This document shows, in pieces, positions 8,747 through 17,124 of a stretch of DNA of 64,000 nt. The notes under the pieces are model-generated. The model ran no database searches. It saw nothing but the letters and a program-made list of their open reading frames with translations, and had not been told where the DNA came from. The stretch spans positions 58,491 through 122,490 of the forward strand of contig CAZODO010000002.1 in assembly GCA_964578605.1 (NCBI GenBank), read 5' to 3'. Each line of letters opens with the position of its first letter. Positions within the stretch are counted from its first letter, which is position 1. Position numbers and translations under genes: made by a program. The stretch comes from JAXMHN01 sp964578605 (GTDB taxonomy: Bacteria > Verrucomicrobiota > Verrucomicrobiia > Limisphaerales > SIBE01).

Positions 8747-10105
8747 TCAATTGTTGACGTGATCCCGCGCGCTTTCAAGGTCATGATGATCTCGTTCAAC
8801 GCGCAACGCTTCCGAGCGCGCGATGAAACAGGCTGCGGTGACGTCGCCGGTCACGTTCAGCACGGTCCGGCACATGTCGAGAATGCGGTCGACGCCCAGG
8901 ACGATGGCGATGCCTCCGTGCGGCACACCGATGGTGCTCAGCACCACCATAAGGAGGGGGATCGAACCTCCGGGCACGCCCGCGGTGCCAACCGCCATCA
9001 GAACGGACAACGCCAGGACAATCAGTTGCTGGCTAAAGCCTAAATCCACGCCAAACACCTGCGCCAGGAAGACGCAGGTCACCCCTTCGAACAGAGCCGT
9101 GCCATTCATGTTCATGGTCGCCCCGAGCGGCAGCACCAGGCCGGCCACCCGTCGCGGCACGCCGAGTTCCTCTTCCGAAATCTTGATAGTGGTGGGCAAG
9201 GTCGCGTTCGAGGAGCTGGTTGAGAACGCCGTGATCATGACGGGGGTGACCTTGCGAAAGAAGGTCAACGGGTTGAGTCCCGCAAAGATGCGCACCAGCA
9301 CTGAGTAAACCGCGAACTGATGGATCAGCAGCCCGCCGACAACGCACCCCACATACCACGCCAGGCTCTCGAGGACACCCCAGCCAAACCGGGCGGTGGT
9401 GCTGAAAATGAGGGCCGCCACTGCCACCGGCGCCAGTTTCATCGTGAGCCCGACGATTTTCATGATGACCTCGCTGAGCCCGTCGAGCAGCCGGAGGAGG
9501 GGTTCGCCCTTCTCCCGCGGAATCAGCGTCAAAGCCACGCCGAACACGAGCGCGAAGAAGATGACCGACAGCATGTCCGTGGCGGCGGCCGCGGCGATCG
9601 GGTTGCGCGGAACAATATTGATGAAGGTATTGATGCCGAAACCCTCCGGAGAGGCGGCCATGGCGCCGGCCGTTGCAGCCTGCCCGCCGTAGGCTTCCAT
9701 GAGTTGCGCCTGCAAATCCCGGGAGAAGCCCACGCCAGGTCGAACCAGGTTGACCAGCGCCAGACCTACCATCACCGCCAGCGCCGTCACCGTCAGGAAG
9801 TAAGCCAACACTTTCAACCCGATCCGCCCCAGCCGCTGCACGTTGCCCAATTGCGCGACGCCGATCGAAAGCGTGGCGAACACCAGGGGAACCACCACCA
9901 TAAAGAGCATGCGCAGAAAGATCTGCCCAATCGGGTCCGCCACATACTTCGTAAACCAGGCCAGCCAATGGGCGGAGAACGGTTCGCCTGCCGTAATGAG
10001 GTTGGCCGCCATTCCAAGCACAGCGCCACCGGCCAATCCAATGAGGATCCTGCTGTGGAGAGCAAGTCCTCTTCGGTTCCTGGCGGGTTCCTGGCGGGAG
10101 CTCAT
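8747..10105 (-). CDS. Dicarboxylate/amino acid:cation symporter (DAACS family)
   Basis: Inner-membrane secondary transporter that takes up C4-dicarboxylates or glutamate/aspartate with Na+ or H+. It is 452 aa with the family's hydrophobic profile. The serine-rich hairpin reads AFSTSSSNATLPTT. The cation/substrate motif is NMNGTALFEG, where most relatives have NMDGT. The C-terminal substrate segment is DRILDMCRTVLNVTGD. The ATG at 10105 was chosen because the hydrophobic core begins about 20 residues later. An in-frame extension to 10267 would add about 54 proline-rich residues with no family counterpart. Whether it resembles DctA or GltP more cannot be decided here. Confidence 0.93.
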   Translation of the reverse strand: MSSRQEPARNRRGLALHSRILIGLAGGAVLGMAANLITAGEPFSAHWLAWFTKYVADPIGQIFLRMLFMVVVPLVFATLSIGVAQLGNVQRLGRIGLKVLAYFLTVTALAVMVGLALVNLVRPGVGFSRDLQAQLMEAYGGQAATAGAMAASPEGFGINTFINIVPRNPIAAAAATDMLSVIFFALVFGVALTLIPREKGEPLLRLLDGLSEVIMKIVGLTMKLAPVAVAALIFSTTARFGWGVLESLAWYVGCVVGGLLIHQFAVYSVLVRIFAGLNPLTFFRKVTPVMITAFSTSSSNATLPTTIKISEEELGVPRRVAGLVLPLGATMNMNGTALFEGVTCVFLAQVFGVDLGFSQQLIVLALSVLMAVGTAGVPGGSIPLLMVVLSTIGVPHGGIAIVLGVDRILDMCRTVLNVTGDVTAACFIARSEALRVERDHHDLESARDHVNN

Positions 10106-10408
10106 GCCGCGCCTGGCCGCGTGATGACCAGGAGATTTCGGAACACCGACAGCGCTGGGCAGGCATTCATCCGGCGCATTGTCCAAAGGAGTGGACCGCG
10201 GTTCAATATCTACTTTCGTCGCTGGCAGATTCAGAAAGGGGGCGAAGCAGAAATACCCGAAAACCACTGCGCCGACCGGCGCGCGGGGGTCTAGCCAGCC
10301 CTTCTCGTTTCATAAAACGTTCGTCCGCAAATGGATCCGGACCTTCCACAATTGCGGAAGCTCCCCAGGCGTGTCGCCAGCCGCCGGTTGCGGCCGATCG
10401 CTTCTTCT

Positions 10409-10505
10409 TCCGGGGTTCACCCGTAGTTCACCCGTAGTTCACCCGTAGTTCACCCGTTCGCCAACGGGTGATCCACGGGTGAACTACGGGTGAACCACGG
10501 GGCAT
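10409..10505. repeat. 11-bp-period inverted hairpin array (element R2)
   Basis: Four units of GTTCACCCGTA (the last ends TT) at 10415-10458, a 4-nt loop CGCC (10459-10462), then inverted units AACGGGTGATC, CACGGGTGAAC, TACGGGTGAAC and a partial fourth (10463-10501). The three innermost unit pairs match at 31 of 33 positions, so a long hairpin is possible in DNA or RNA. The left edge reads TTCCGGGG and the right edge CACGGGGCATCC. It lies between the symporter gene and a pseudopilin gene. Confidence 0.9.
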
Positions 10506-10543
10506 CCTCGGATGCAGCAGAAGGAAAGCACAGCCCCGGTCGC

Positions 10544-10834
10544 TTAGCGCCGTTCGTAGTAGATTGTGTCTGCCTGACCTTGCCGGATCGGCACGAGCTT
10601 TTTCCAACCGACCCATGTGGCGGAACCGTCCATGCGCGCGACGGCCAATCCGTCCGGGGAGGGTTCGGGTTTGGCGCGGGAAAGTGTCGGCAGTAACATT
10701 CCAGCCAGGATGGCGATGATGGCAATGACGACCAGCAGTTCGATAAGCGTGAAGGCGAGTCTTCCGCCGCTCGGAGAGCGATCAAATCCTCCAGACCTGA
10801 GGTGAGGCAACGTCTCGCGGTGTTTCGCAAGCAT
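10544..10834 (-). CDS. Short pseudopilin (type IV pilin-like N-terminal domain)
   Basis: 96 aa. A hydrophilic leader of about 27 residues is followed by the prepilin peptidase/methylation motif FTLIELLVVIAIIAILAG and a helix ending LPTLSRAK. The product should be cleaved and methylated by PilD and inserted in the inner membrane. Only about 45 residues follow the helix, so the globular domain is far shorter than in major pilins or GspG. The tail (WVGWKKLVPIRQGQADTIYYERR) has no known motif. It may be a minor pseudopilin or a decayed copy. No pilus or secretion genes lie beside it. Confidence 0.75.
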   Translation of the reverse strand: MLAKHRETLPHLRSGGFDRSPSGGRLAFTLIELLVVIAIIAILAGMLLPTLSRAKPEPSPDGLAVARMDGSATWVGWKKLVPIRQGQADTIYYERR

Positions 10835-10900
10835 GGTATTCTCCCGGGTTCAATAAAACCCTAGCTTTAGCGTCGCCGGCAGACAAACAGGTTCTGGATT

Positions 10901-10925
10901 GTTCGGAGCGCCGGCTTGCAGGCGG
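10901..10925 (-). repeat. Dispersed 25-bp repeat, copy 1
   Basis: The 25 bases at 10901-10925 (beginning GTTCGGAGCGCC) are the exact reverse complement of 39979-40003. A third copy with three transitions over 22 bases lies at 30523-30544. All three copies are intergenic. It resembles a REP-type or inverted-repeat arm; only one arm is evident here. Confidence 0.6.
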
Positions 10926-11006
10926 CTTTATCTTTCACCCCCGCCGAGAACGAGCGGCGTCTGAGGCCGCTTCGAAGAATAAGAAGCGAGGCCGGGCGGT
11001 ATCTCC

Positions 11007-11035
11007 TTGACAGAAAATCCCCAGGATACTACTCG
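11007..11035 (+). promoter_or_regulatory. Probable lexA promoter/operator region
   Basis: TTGACA at 11007-11012 matches a -35 box exactly. The best -10 at 17-bp spacing, TACTCG, is weak. The -35 box lies between the half-sites GTATC (10999-11003) and GATAC (11025-11029), an inverted pair that could be an operator. LexA operons are normally autorepressed, so some site is expected, but this assignment is tentative. Confidence 0.35.
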
Positions 11036-11046
11036 TTTGAGCAGTT

Positions 11047-11676
11047 ATGACTGCATTAACCCGCCGGCAGCAGCAAGTGCTTGAGTTTATCCAATCCGCC
11101 TTGCGGGCCGGAGACCCGGCGCCTACCTTGCGGGAGATTGCCGCGCATTTTGGGTTTAGCAGCAGCCGGGCGGCGGCGGATCACCTGGACGCCCTCAAAC
11201 GCAAGGGCGTTGTGGAAGCGGACCCCGGCAAAGCCCGGTCGCTCCGGATACGGTCGCCGCTGGACAAGCTGCGCAAACCGGTGGTGGACATCCCGCTTTT
11301 GGGCAGCATTCCAGCCGGTTTTGCCGATCCGCGTGAGCAGGAAGTCCGCGGATGCGTATCGATCGATGCGCGCAGCCTCGGGGTCAAGCCCAACCGCCAG
11401 ATGTTCGCTCTGGAAGCCAAGGGCGATTCCATGATCGGGCGGCACATTATGGATGGGGATATTGTGGTTCTGGAACACGGCCGGACCCCGCGTCCTGGAG
11501 AGGTGGTTGCGGCTTTGATCGATCGCGAATCGACCTTGAAAACCTTCGTCATGGCCAGGGAGCGACCCTATTTGCGCGCGGAGAATCCCAAGTATCCCGA
11601 GCTGATCCCGGCGGAGGAGTTGATCATTCAAGGGGTGATGGTCGGTTTGGTCAGGGGCGTCGAGAAACGGCGATGA
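11047..11676 (+). CDS. lexA: SOS repressor LexA
   Basis: Represses DNA-damage genes and self-cleaves when RecA filaments form. It is 209 aa: a winged-helix DNA-binding domain (residues 1-70, with TLREIAAHFGFSSSRAAADHL as the recognition region) followed by the peptidase S24 domain. The self-cleavage bond is Ala90-Gly91 in GSIPAGF. The catalytic dyad is Ser128 (KGDSM) and Lys165 (STLKTF). All residues needed for autocleavage are present. Its last codons overlap imuA (ATGA), so the repressor heads the mutagenesis operon it is likely to control. Confidence 0.97.
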   Translation: MTALTRRQQQVLEFIQSALRAGDPAPTLREIAAHFGFSSSRAAADHLDALKRKGVVEADPGKARSLRIRSPLDKLRKPVVDIPLLGSIPAGFADPREQEVRGCVSIDARSLGVKPNRQMFALEAKGDSMIGRHIMDGDIVVLEHGRTPRPGEVVAALIDRESTLKTFVMARERPYLRAENPKYPELIPAEELIIQGVMVGLVRGVEKRR

Positions 11677-12344
11677 AATCCGCGATTCTCGATTTGCGGA
11701 GTTTACTGGCGAACCGGTTCCCGGGCGTTCGCCTGACATTGGCGCCGCGTCCGCGGCCTGAGAGCATTCCCACAGGCGTTCCCGCCCTGGATGCTGTGCT
11801 CGATGGCGGTCTTCCCAAAGGCGAATTCACGGAGTTAATTGCCAGCGGCAGCGGCACAGGGAGCGCGGAGGTGATCCATGAACTGATGCGCCAGGTCGCG
11901 TTGAACCGCCGCTTCGTTGCGCTGGTGGATGGGATGGGGAGTTTCGATCCCGGCGCGGTTGAACCGGCCGTCCTGGCGCGCGTTTTGTGGATCCAATGTC
12001 GCAATGCCACCGAAGCGTTCAAGGCCACGGACCTGATTTTGCGCGACCGCAATTTCCCTGTCCTGGTGCTTGATTTGAAGATGAACCCACTTCGCGAGTT
12101 GCGGAAGATCAATGGGAGCACCTGGTATCGATGCGCCCGGTTGCTGGAGCAGAACCAGGCTGCGGTGTTGGTGGTGGCGCCCCAGAAAATGGTCAGCGGC
12201 GCGGCTTATTGTATTGCCTGTGACAACGCGCTGGGGATCGAAGCCTTGGGACGGCCGCGCGCGGAACTGCTGTTGGGTTTGAAATTCGAACCACTCAAGT
12301 CGCCAGCCCTGGCGAATACCCGGTGGGCTGCCCAGGCGAGTTGA
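11673..12344 (+). CDS. imuA: ImuA, RecA-like accessory protein of translesion synthesis
   Basis: 223 aa, starting with a 4-bp overlap with lexA. RecA-like fold: IPTGVPALDAVLDGGLPKGEFTELI resembles the RecA/SulA N-terminal region. The Walker A loop is degenerate (ASGSGTGSA, lacking GKT), as expected for ImuA, which is not a functional recombinase. In other bacteria ImuA works with ImuB and DnaE2 in damage-induced mutagenesis. The identification rests partly on the neighbours, which form the canonical imuA-imuB-dnaE2 set. Confidence 0.88.
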   Translation: MKSAILDLRSLLANRFPGVRLTLAPRPRPESIPTGVPALDAVLDGGLPKGEFTELIASGSGTGSAEVIHELMRQVALNRRFVALVDGMGSFDPGAVEPAVLARVLWIQCRNATEAFKATDLILRDRNFPVLVLDLKMNPLRELRKINGSTWYRCARLLEQNQAAVLVVAPQKMVSGAAYCIACDNALGIEALGRPRAELLLGLKFEPLKSPALANTRWAAQAS

Positions 12345-12393
12345 ACGTTGGAAACACCGCCGGGAAGCTGGCGATCCATGGTGAACGAAGAGT

Positions 12394-13947
12394 ATGTATG
12401 CCGTCGTTTACGTTCCCCAGTTTTCGTTGCAGGCAGCCCTTCGGCATGAACCGGAGTTGTGGAAAGTCCCGGTGGCCCTGGTCGACCCGGCCTCGCGCAT
12501 CCCGGTGGTTTGCGAAGCAACCGCACCCGCCCGCGCGGCCGGTGTGAGTGACGGTTGCACCGCGCCTCAAGCCATGGCCCGCTGCGGGAGTGTCCTCATC
12601 CGGACGCGTTCAGCCCGGCAGGAAAGCGCGGCGACTCACGCGATCCTTCAATGCGCTTACGCCTTTTCACCGCACTTGGAAGCCACCGCTCCCGGGGTAT
12701 GCACGCTGGATTTGCGCGGGCTCGCCGCCGTCTCCGGCAAAGACCGCGCGGGCCTGGAAGAATGGGCGCGCAAGCTGCAAGCGGCTCTGGCGGGTGTCCA
12801 GCTTGCCGCTTCGGTCGGTTTGGGGCCCACTCCCAATACGGCGCAGCACGCGGCCCGTTGGGGCAAAGGCATTGAACTTGTGGAGGACCCAGCGCCGTTC
12901 ATCGCGGGCCTTCCGGTGGCTGCTTTGGAACCGTCGCCGGATGTGGCAGTGCTTCTTGAGCGCTGGGGAGTGCGGACCACCGGTGAATTGCTCGCACTGG
13001 GACAGGAAGCGTTGACCGCGCGGCTTGGGTTGGAAGCCTGGGCCTTGTTTGCGGCGGCATCGTGCACCACGGCAAGGCCGCTCCACCTGGTCCATCCCAC
13101 CGAGCGGTTCGAGGAATCCTTCGAATTTGAGCCGGAGGTAGAGACGCTTGAGCCTCTGCTCTTTCTGCTGCGGCGGTTTGTGGATCAGCTAAGCCAGCGG
13201 CTGCAACCGCGCGGATTTGCCGCTGAAACACTGGTTTTAACCTTGCGACTGGCTGCCGGGGACAAACTGGCGGTCCGTTTACGCCTGCCCGAACCCACAC
13301 GCGAGCCGGAGGTCCTCTTTCGCACGCTGCACACTTACCTGGAAACGGTGCGCACGGAATCCCCGGTTAAAGCGGTCGATCTTACGGTGCTCCCGACGCA
13401 GGACGAACAGAAGCAACTGGGCTTGTTCGAAACCGTTTTGGCCGATCGACGGCAGTTTCAAGAAACCTTGGCGCGACTGGCCGCTGTGCTTGGGCCCAAC
13501 CGCGTGGGCACGCCTGCCATGGAGAATACGCATCGGCCGGACGCGTTTCAGTTGCAGCCGCCTGATTTCGAGAACGCTCCCGTGCCAGCCGAAGCCCGGC
13601 GGCCCTCGCCAGTGCATACGACGCCGATCAGGCGCTTTCGTCCCGCGATTCAGGCCGAAGTGGAATGCGAAACCGTCCAGGAATCCTCTGCGCTTCCGGA
13701 TCCGGCGGCTCTCACGCCCACAGCAGCTTCTCCAGCACGCATGAGCCGGTCTCGTCCGGTGTCGATTCGCTGTTCCGTCGCGCGAGGAAGACTGAAAATC
13801 ACAGTCGGTCCATGGCGCGCTTCGGGAAACTGGTGGGATCCGGCAGCTTGGGAGCGGGAAGAATGGGATGCCAGCACCAGCGACGGGACGATGTTCCGGC
13901 TGGTTCGGCAGCCTGAGGGCTGGTTTGTCGAGGGGGTGATTGACTGA
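12394..13947 (+). CDS. imuB: ImuB, catalytically inactive Y-family polymerase-like protein
   Basis: 517 aa, DinB/UmuC-like. The N-terminus reads MYAVVYVPQFSLQ where active Y-family polymerases have an acidic metal-binding DxD, so it should not polymerise DNA. The clamp-binding motif QLGLF occurs at residues 341-345 and would tether the mutasome to the beta clamp. A proline-rich linker (about residues 375-440) leads to a conserved C-terminal segment (RPVSIRCSVARGRLKITVGPWR, with WWDP and FRLVRQPEGWFVEGVID). The gene ends one base before the dnaE2 start. It is probably the scaffold between ImuA and DnaE2. Confidence 0.93.
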   Translation: MYAVVYVPQFSLQAALRHEPELWKVPVALVDPASRIPVVCEATAPARAAGVSDGCTAPQAMARCGSVLIRTRSARQESAATHAILQCAYAFSPHLEATAPGVCTLDLRGLAAVSGKDRAGLEEWARKLQAALAGVQLAASVGLGPTPNTAQHAARWGKGIELVEDPAPFIAGLPVAALEPSPDVAVLLERWGVRTTGELLALGQEALTARLGLEAWALFAAASCTTARPLHLVHPTERFEESFEFEPEVETLEPLLFLLRRFVDQLSQRLQPRGFAAETLVLTLRLAAGDKLAVRLRLPEPTREPEVLFRTLHTYLETVRTESPVKAVDLTVLPTQDEQKQLGLFETVLADRRQFQETLARLAAVLGPNRVGTPAMENTHRPDAFQLQPPDFENAPVPAEARRPSPVHTTPIRRFRPAIQAEVECETVQESSALPDPAALTPTAASPARMSRSRPVSIRCSVARGRLKITVGPWRASGNWWDPAAWEREEWDASTSDGTMFRLVRQPEGWFVEGVID

Positions 13948-16900
13948 ATGCGTTATATCGAACTGCACACCCGCAGCGCCTTTAGCTTCCTGCGAGGCGG
14001 TTCGGTCCCCGAGCACCTGGCCGAACGCGCCGCGGAACTGGGAATGCCCACGCTGGGTTTGTGCGATCGGATGGGGGTTTATGGCGCCCCGCGCTTCTTC
14101 GCGGCAGCCCAGGAACACGGTGTTCGGCCGATTGTCGGCGCCGAGTTAACCTTGGCGGATGGCAGCATTCTACCCGTGCTTGTCCAGTCTCGGACCGGCT
14201 ATCGCAACCTTTGCCAGCTCCTGACCCAAGCGCATTTGCGTTCGCCTAAAGGCGAAGGTTGTGTGCGCTGGGAGGAATTGGCCGAATACGCCGCAGGGCT
14301 TGTCGCCCTCACCGGAGATGAGGAAGGCCCGCTTTTGCGCGCTTTGAATGACGAAGACCCCGGGCAAAAGGCCGGTGGCGTGCTGGAACGTTTGCGGACC
14401 GCGTTTGGAACCGGGAATGTCTTTGTGGAAATCCAGCGTCACCTGCGTCGCGAGGACCAGGTTTGCGAGCGGTTGGTGGAGTTGGCGCGACTGTTCAAAT
14501 TGCCGTTGCTCGCTACCAACGGCGTGCTTTACGCCACTCCCCTGGGCCGCCAGGTCCTCGACGTCTTCACTTGCCTGCGGCATCACACGCACCTGGACCT
14601 CGCGGGAAAGCTGCTTTCGATCAATGCGGAAAGGCATCTTAAACCGGCCGGCGAGATGGCCGAACTGTTTGCGGAATTGCCCGAAGCGCTCGACAACACT
14701 GTTGCCCTCGCCGAACGCCTCCAATTCACCCTGGCCGACCTTGGATACGAGTTCCCAAAATATCCCGTGGGTGCAGGCGAAAGCATGGAAAGCGTTTTGC
14801 GCCAGCAAGCGTTCAGCGGCGCCCGGCAACGCTACGCAAGTGCCATTCCCGAGCGCGTGCGGACCTTGCTGGAGAAAGAGCTGGCCTTGATCAACAAGCT
14901 CGGGTTTGCCGGCTATTTCCTGATCGTGGCGGACCTGGTCCGCTTCTGCCACGAACAGGACATCATGGTGCAAGGACGTGGCAGCGCGGCCAACAGCGCC
15001 GTGTGCTTTTGCCTGGGCATCACCGCGGTCGACCCGGTGAAGTTCAATGTCCTTTTCGAACGGTTCCTGAGCGAAGGCCGCAAAGGATGGCCCGACATTG
15101 ACCTGGATTTGCCCAGCGGGACCCGGCGCGAGCGCGTCATTCAAGAAGTGTATCGCCGGTATGGGCCGCGCGGCGCCGCTATGACCGCCACAGTGATTAG
15201 CTACCGGGGACGCAGCGCGGCCCGCGAAGTTGGCAAGGCACTCAACGTCTCTGCCGATGTCATTGACCGCGTCTGCAGTCTGATCGGGCATTTCGAATAC
15301 CCGGAGCCGCTCAACCTGATCAACACCATTGAGAAGGCCGGCTTGCCGCGGACGCATCCGCGCGCCCGGGCGTTCGTCTCGCTTTACCTGCAAATGGCCA
15401 CCTTGCCGCGCCACCTGGGACAGCACACGGGCGGCATGATCATTTCGCAGGACCAACTCAGTTCCATTGTGCCGCTCGAGAACGCCTCCATGCCCGGCCG
15501 GGTTGTGGCGCAATGGGACAAAGACGATTGCGAGAACCTCGGGATTATCAAAGTGGACCTGCTGGGCTTGGGCATGATGTCGGTATTGCAGGACTCGCTC
15601 ACGCTCACCCGCAAACGCGGCCGCCCTGTGGATATCGCGAACCTTCCCGAGAAGGATCCCAAGACGTTTGAACTGCTCCAGCGCGCCGATACCGTCGGGG
15701 TTTTCCAGGTGGAAAGCCGCGCCCAAATCGCCACGCTGCCCCGGATGCGGCCGGAATGCTTTTACGACCTGGTGATTGAAGTGGCCATCATCCGGCCGGG
15801 GCCGATCCAAGGCGATCTGGCGCACCCGTTCCTGCGCCGGCGCACAGGCGAGGAAGACATCACCTATTATGATGAGCGGCTCATCCCGGTGCTTCAACGA
15901 ACGCTCGGCGTGCCTATGTTCCAGGAGCAAATCCTCCAGATCGCCATGGTCATCGCCGATTTCACCGGGACCGAAGCCGAAGAACTGCGGCGCGCCCTGA
16001 GCTTCAATCGGTCCGAGGAAAAGATGCGGCGCGTCCAGGTTAAGTTGCGGGCGGCGATGGAGCGGAATCGCGTGTCGCCCGACGCGGCTGAGCGAATCGC
16101 GAAGGCGGTCGGGTCATTCGCGCTTTACGGCTTCCCGGAATCGCACGCGATCAGTTTTGCGCTCCTGGCTTACGCCAGCGCTTACCTCAAGGTCCATCGC
16201 GCCCCGGAATTCTTCACCGGGTTGTTCAACAACCAGCCCATGGGCTTTTACGCTCCGGACACCCTGGTCCGGGATGCCAAACGGCATGGGGTGCAGATTC
16301 GCCCGGTCTGCGTGGCCCGTTCGAATTGGGAATGCATTATCGAGCCGGACGATTCGGTTCGCCTGGGGATGCTCCAGGTGCAGGGTTTGCGAAGGGAACC
16401 GGCTGTAGCCATGCTGGCGGAGCGGGTCCGGCGCCCGTTCGCCTCGGTGGAAGATTTCAAGGCCCGCACCCATTTCAGCAAACCAGAATTGCGCACCCTG
16501 GCTGAGATTGGAGCTTTGAACTGCTTTGAACCTCATCGACGCGCCGCGCTCTGGGAGATCGAGCGCCCTCAGTATAAGGACGACCTGGTAGCGGCCTGCG
16601 ACGCCCTTCATGATCAGCCCGCGCCGCTGCGTCCGATGGATTTCAGCGAAAGATTGCGCGCGGATTACCGGGGATTGCAGCTCACGACCGGGCCTCATCC
16701 CATGGCGTTGATTCGTCCCCGGCTGCAGCGAGTCAAAACGGCGGCAGACCTTAGGAAAGCCAAGCATGGCCAATTTGTTCGCGTGGCCGGACAGGTCATT
16801 TGCCGTCAGCGGCCTGGCACGGCCAAAGGCGTCTGCTTTATCAGTTTGGAGGACGAGACAGGCGTGGCGAACCTGATCATCCCACCGGCCATCTTCGAAA

Positions 16901-17025
16901 GAGAGCGTCTTAAGATCACCATGGAACCTTTCCTCCTGGCGACCGGCATTGTCCAACAACGGCACAACACCACCCACGTCCAGGTCCGAAAGCTGGAACG
17001 CCTCCAAGGGCAGCCCTTGAACTAA
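13948..17025 (+). CDS. dnaE2: Error-prone DNA polymerase III alpha homolog DnaE2 (ImuC)
   Basis: C-family polymerase that performs damage-induced translesion synthesis. It is 1025 aa. The N-terminal PHP domain begins YIELHTRSAFSFLRGGS, a DnaE2-typical variant. The palm motif PDIDLDLPSG has the catalytic aspartates at 383 and 385. QGRGSAANSAVCFCLGI, GLGMMSVLQDSL and a C-terminal OB-fold region (VRVAGQVICRQRPGTAKGVCFISLEDETG) follow. It directly abuts imuB and is the last gene of the lexA operon. Confidence 0.96.
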   Translation: MRYIELHTRSAFSFLRGGSVPEHLAERAAELGMPTLGLCDRMGVYGAPRFFAAAQEHGVRPIVGAELTLADGSILPVLVQSRTGYRNLCQLLTQAHLRSPKGEGCVRWEELAEYAAGLVALTGDEEGPLLRALNDEDPGQKAGGVLERLRTAFGTGNVFVEIQRHLRREDQVCERLVELARLFKLPLLATNGVLYATPLGRQVLDVFTCLRHHTHLDLAGKLLSINAERHLKPAGEMAELFAELPEALDNTVALAERLQFTLADLGYEFPKYPVGAGESMESVLRQQAFSGARQRYASAIPERVRTLLEKELALINKLGFAGYFLIVADLVRFCHEQDIMVQGRGSAANSAVCFCLGITAVDPVKFNVLFERFLSEGRKGWPDIDLDLPSGTRRERVIQEVYRRYGPRGAAMTATVISYRGRSAAREVGKALNVSADVIDRVCSLIGHFEYPEPLNLINTIEKAGLPRTHPRARAFVSLYLQMATLPRHLGQHTGGMIISQDQLSSIVPLENASMPGRVVAQWDKDDCENLGIIKVDLLGLGMMSVLQDSLTLTRKRGRPVDIANLPEKDPKTFELLQRADTVGVFQVESRAQIATLPRMRPECFYDLVIEVAIIRPGPIQGDLAHPFLRRRTGEEDITYYDERLIPVLQRTLGVPMFQEQILQIAMVIADFTGTEAEELRRALSFNRSEEKMRRVQVKLRAAMERNRVSPDAAERIAKAVGSFALYGFPESHAISFALLAYASAYLKVHRAPEFFTGLFNNQPMGFYAPDTLVRDAKRHGVQIRPVCVARSNWECIIEPDDSVRLGMLQVQGLRREPAVAMLAERVRRPFASVEDFKARTHFSKPELRTLAEIGALNCFEPHRRAALWEIERPQYKDDLVAACDALHDQPAPLRPMDFSERLRADYRGLQLTTGPHPMALIRPRLQRVKTAADLRKAKHGQFVRVAGQVICRQRPGTAKGVCFISLEDETGVANLIIPPAIFERERLKITMEPFLLATGIVQQRHNTTHVQVRKLERLQGQPLN

Positions 17026-17086
17026 TTGTGCCTTGTGATGGCACGCGAACCCAGGGCGCCGCGTTGCTGTCTGGGCTGATGAGTCG

Positions 17087-17103
17087 CTGCGCCTTCGGCG
17101 CAG
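17087..17103. terminator. Hairpin between convergent genes
   Basis: CTGCGCCTTCGGCGCAG is a perfect 7-bp stem with a 3-nt loop, 62 bp after dnaE2 and just past the convergent oxidoreductase stop. There is no T-tract, so it is only a candidate bidirectional terminator. Confidence 0.4.
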
Positions 17104-17124
17104 AGGCCAAGCCACAGAGCGGGC

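Noticed and set aside
10106..10267. Longer symporter start
   Set aside because: It would add a 54-residue proline-rich leader unlike any family member.
10179..10448. Small proteins ending in SPVVHP over the hairpin arrays
   Set aside because: The ending is the translated repeat itself. It recurs wherever an array is read in one frame and does not mark a gene.
10415..10501. CRISPR array
   Set aside because: Units are 11 bp with no spacers, and the second half is inverted.
10891..10904. GTTC-N6-GTTC as an alphaproteobacterial-type LexA box
   Set aside because: The spacing is 6 rather than 7, it is about 145 bp from lexA, and it overlaps the dispersed repeat.
14170..15930. 586-codon open frame antisense to dnaE2
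   Set aside because: Produced by GC-rich codon bias opposite a well-identified polymerase; its translation has no family resemblance.
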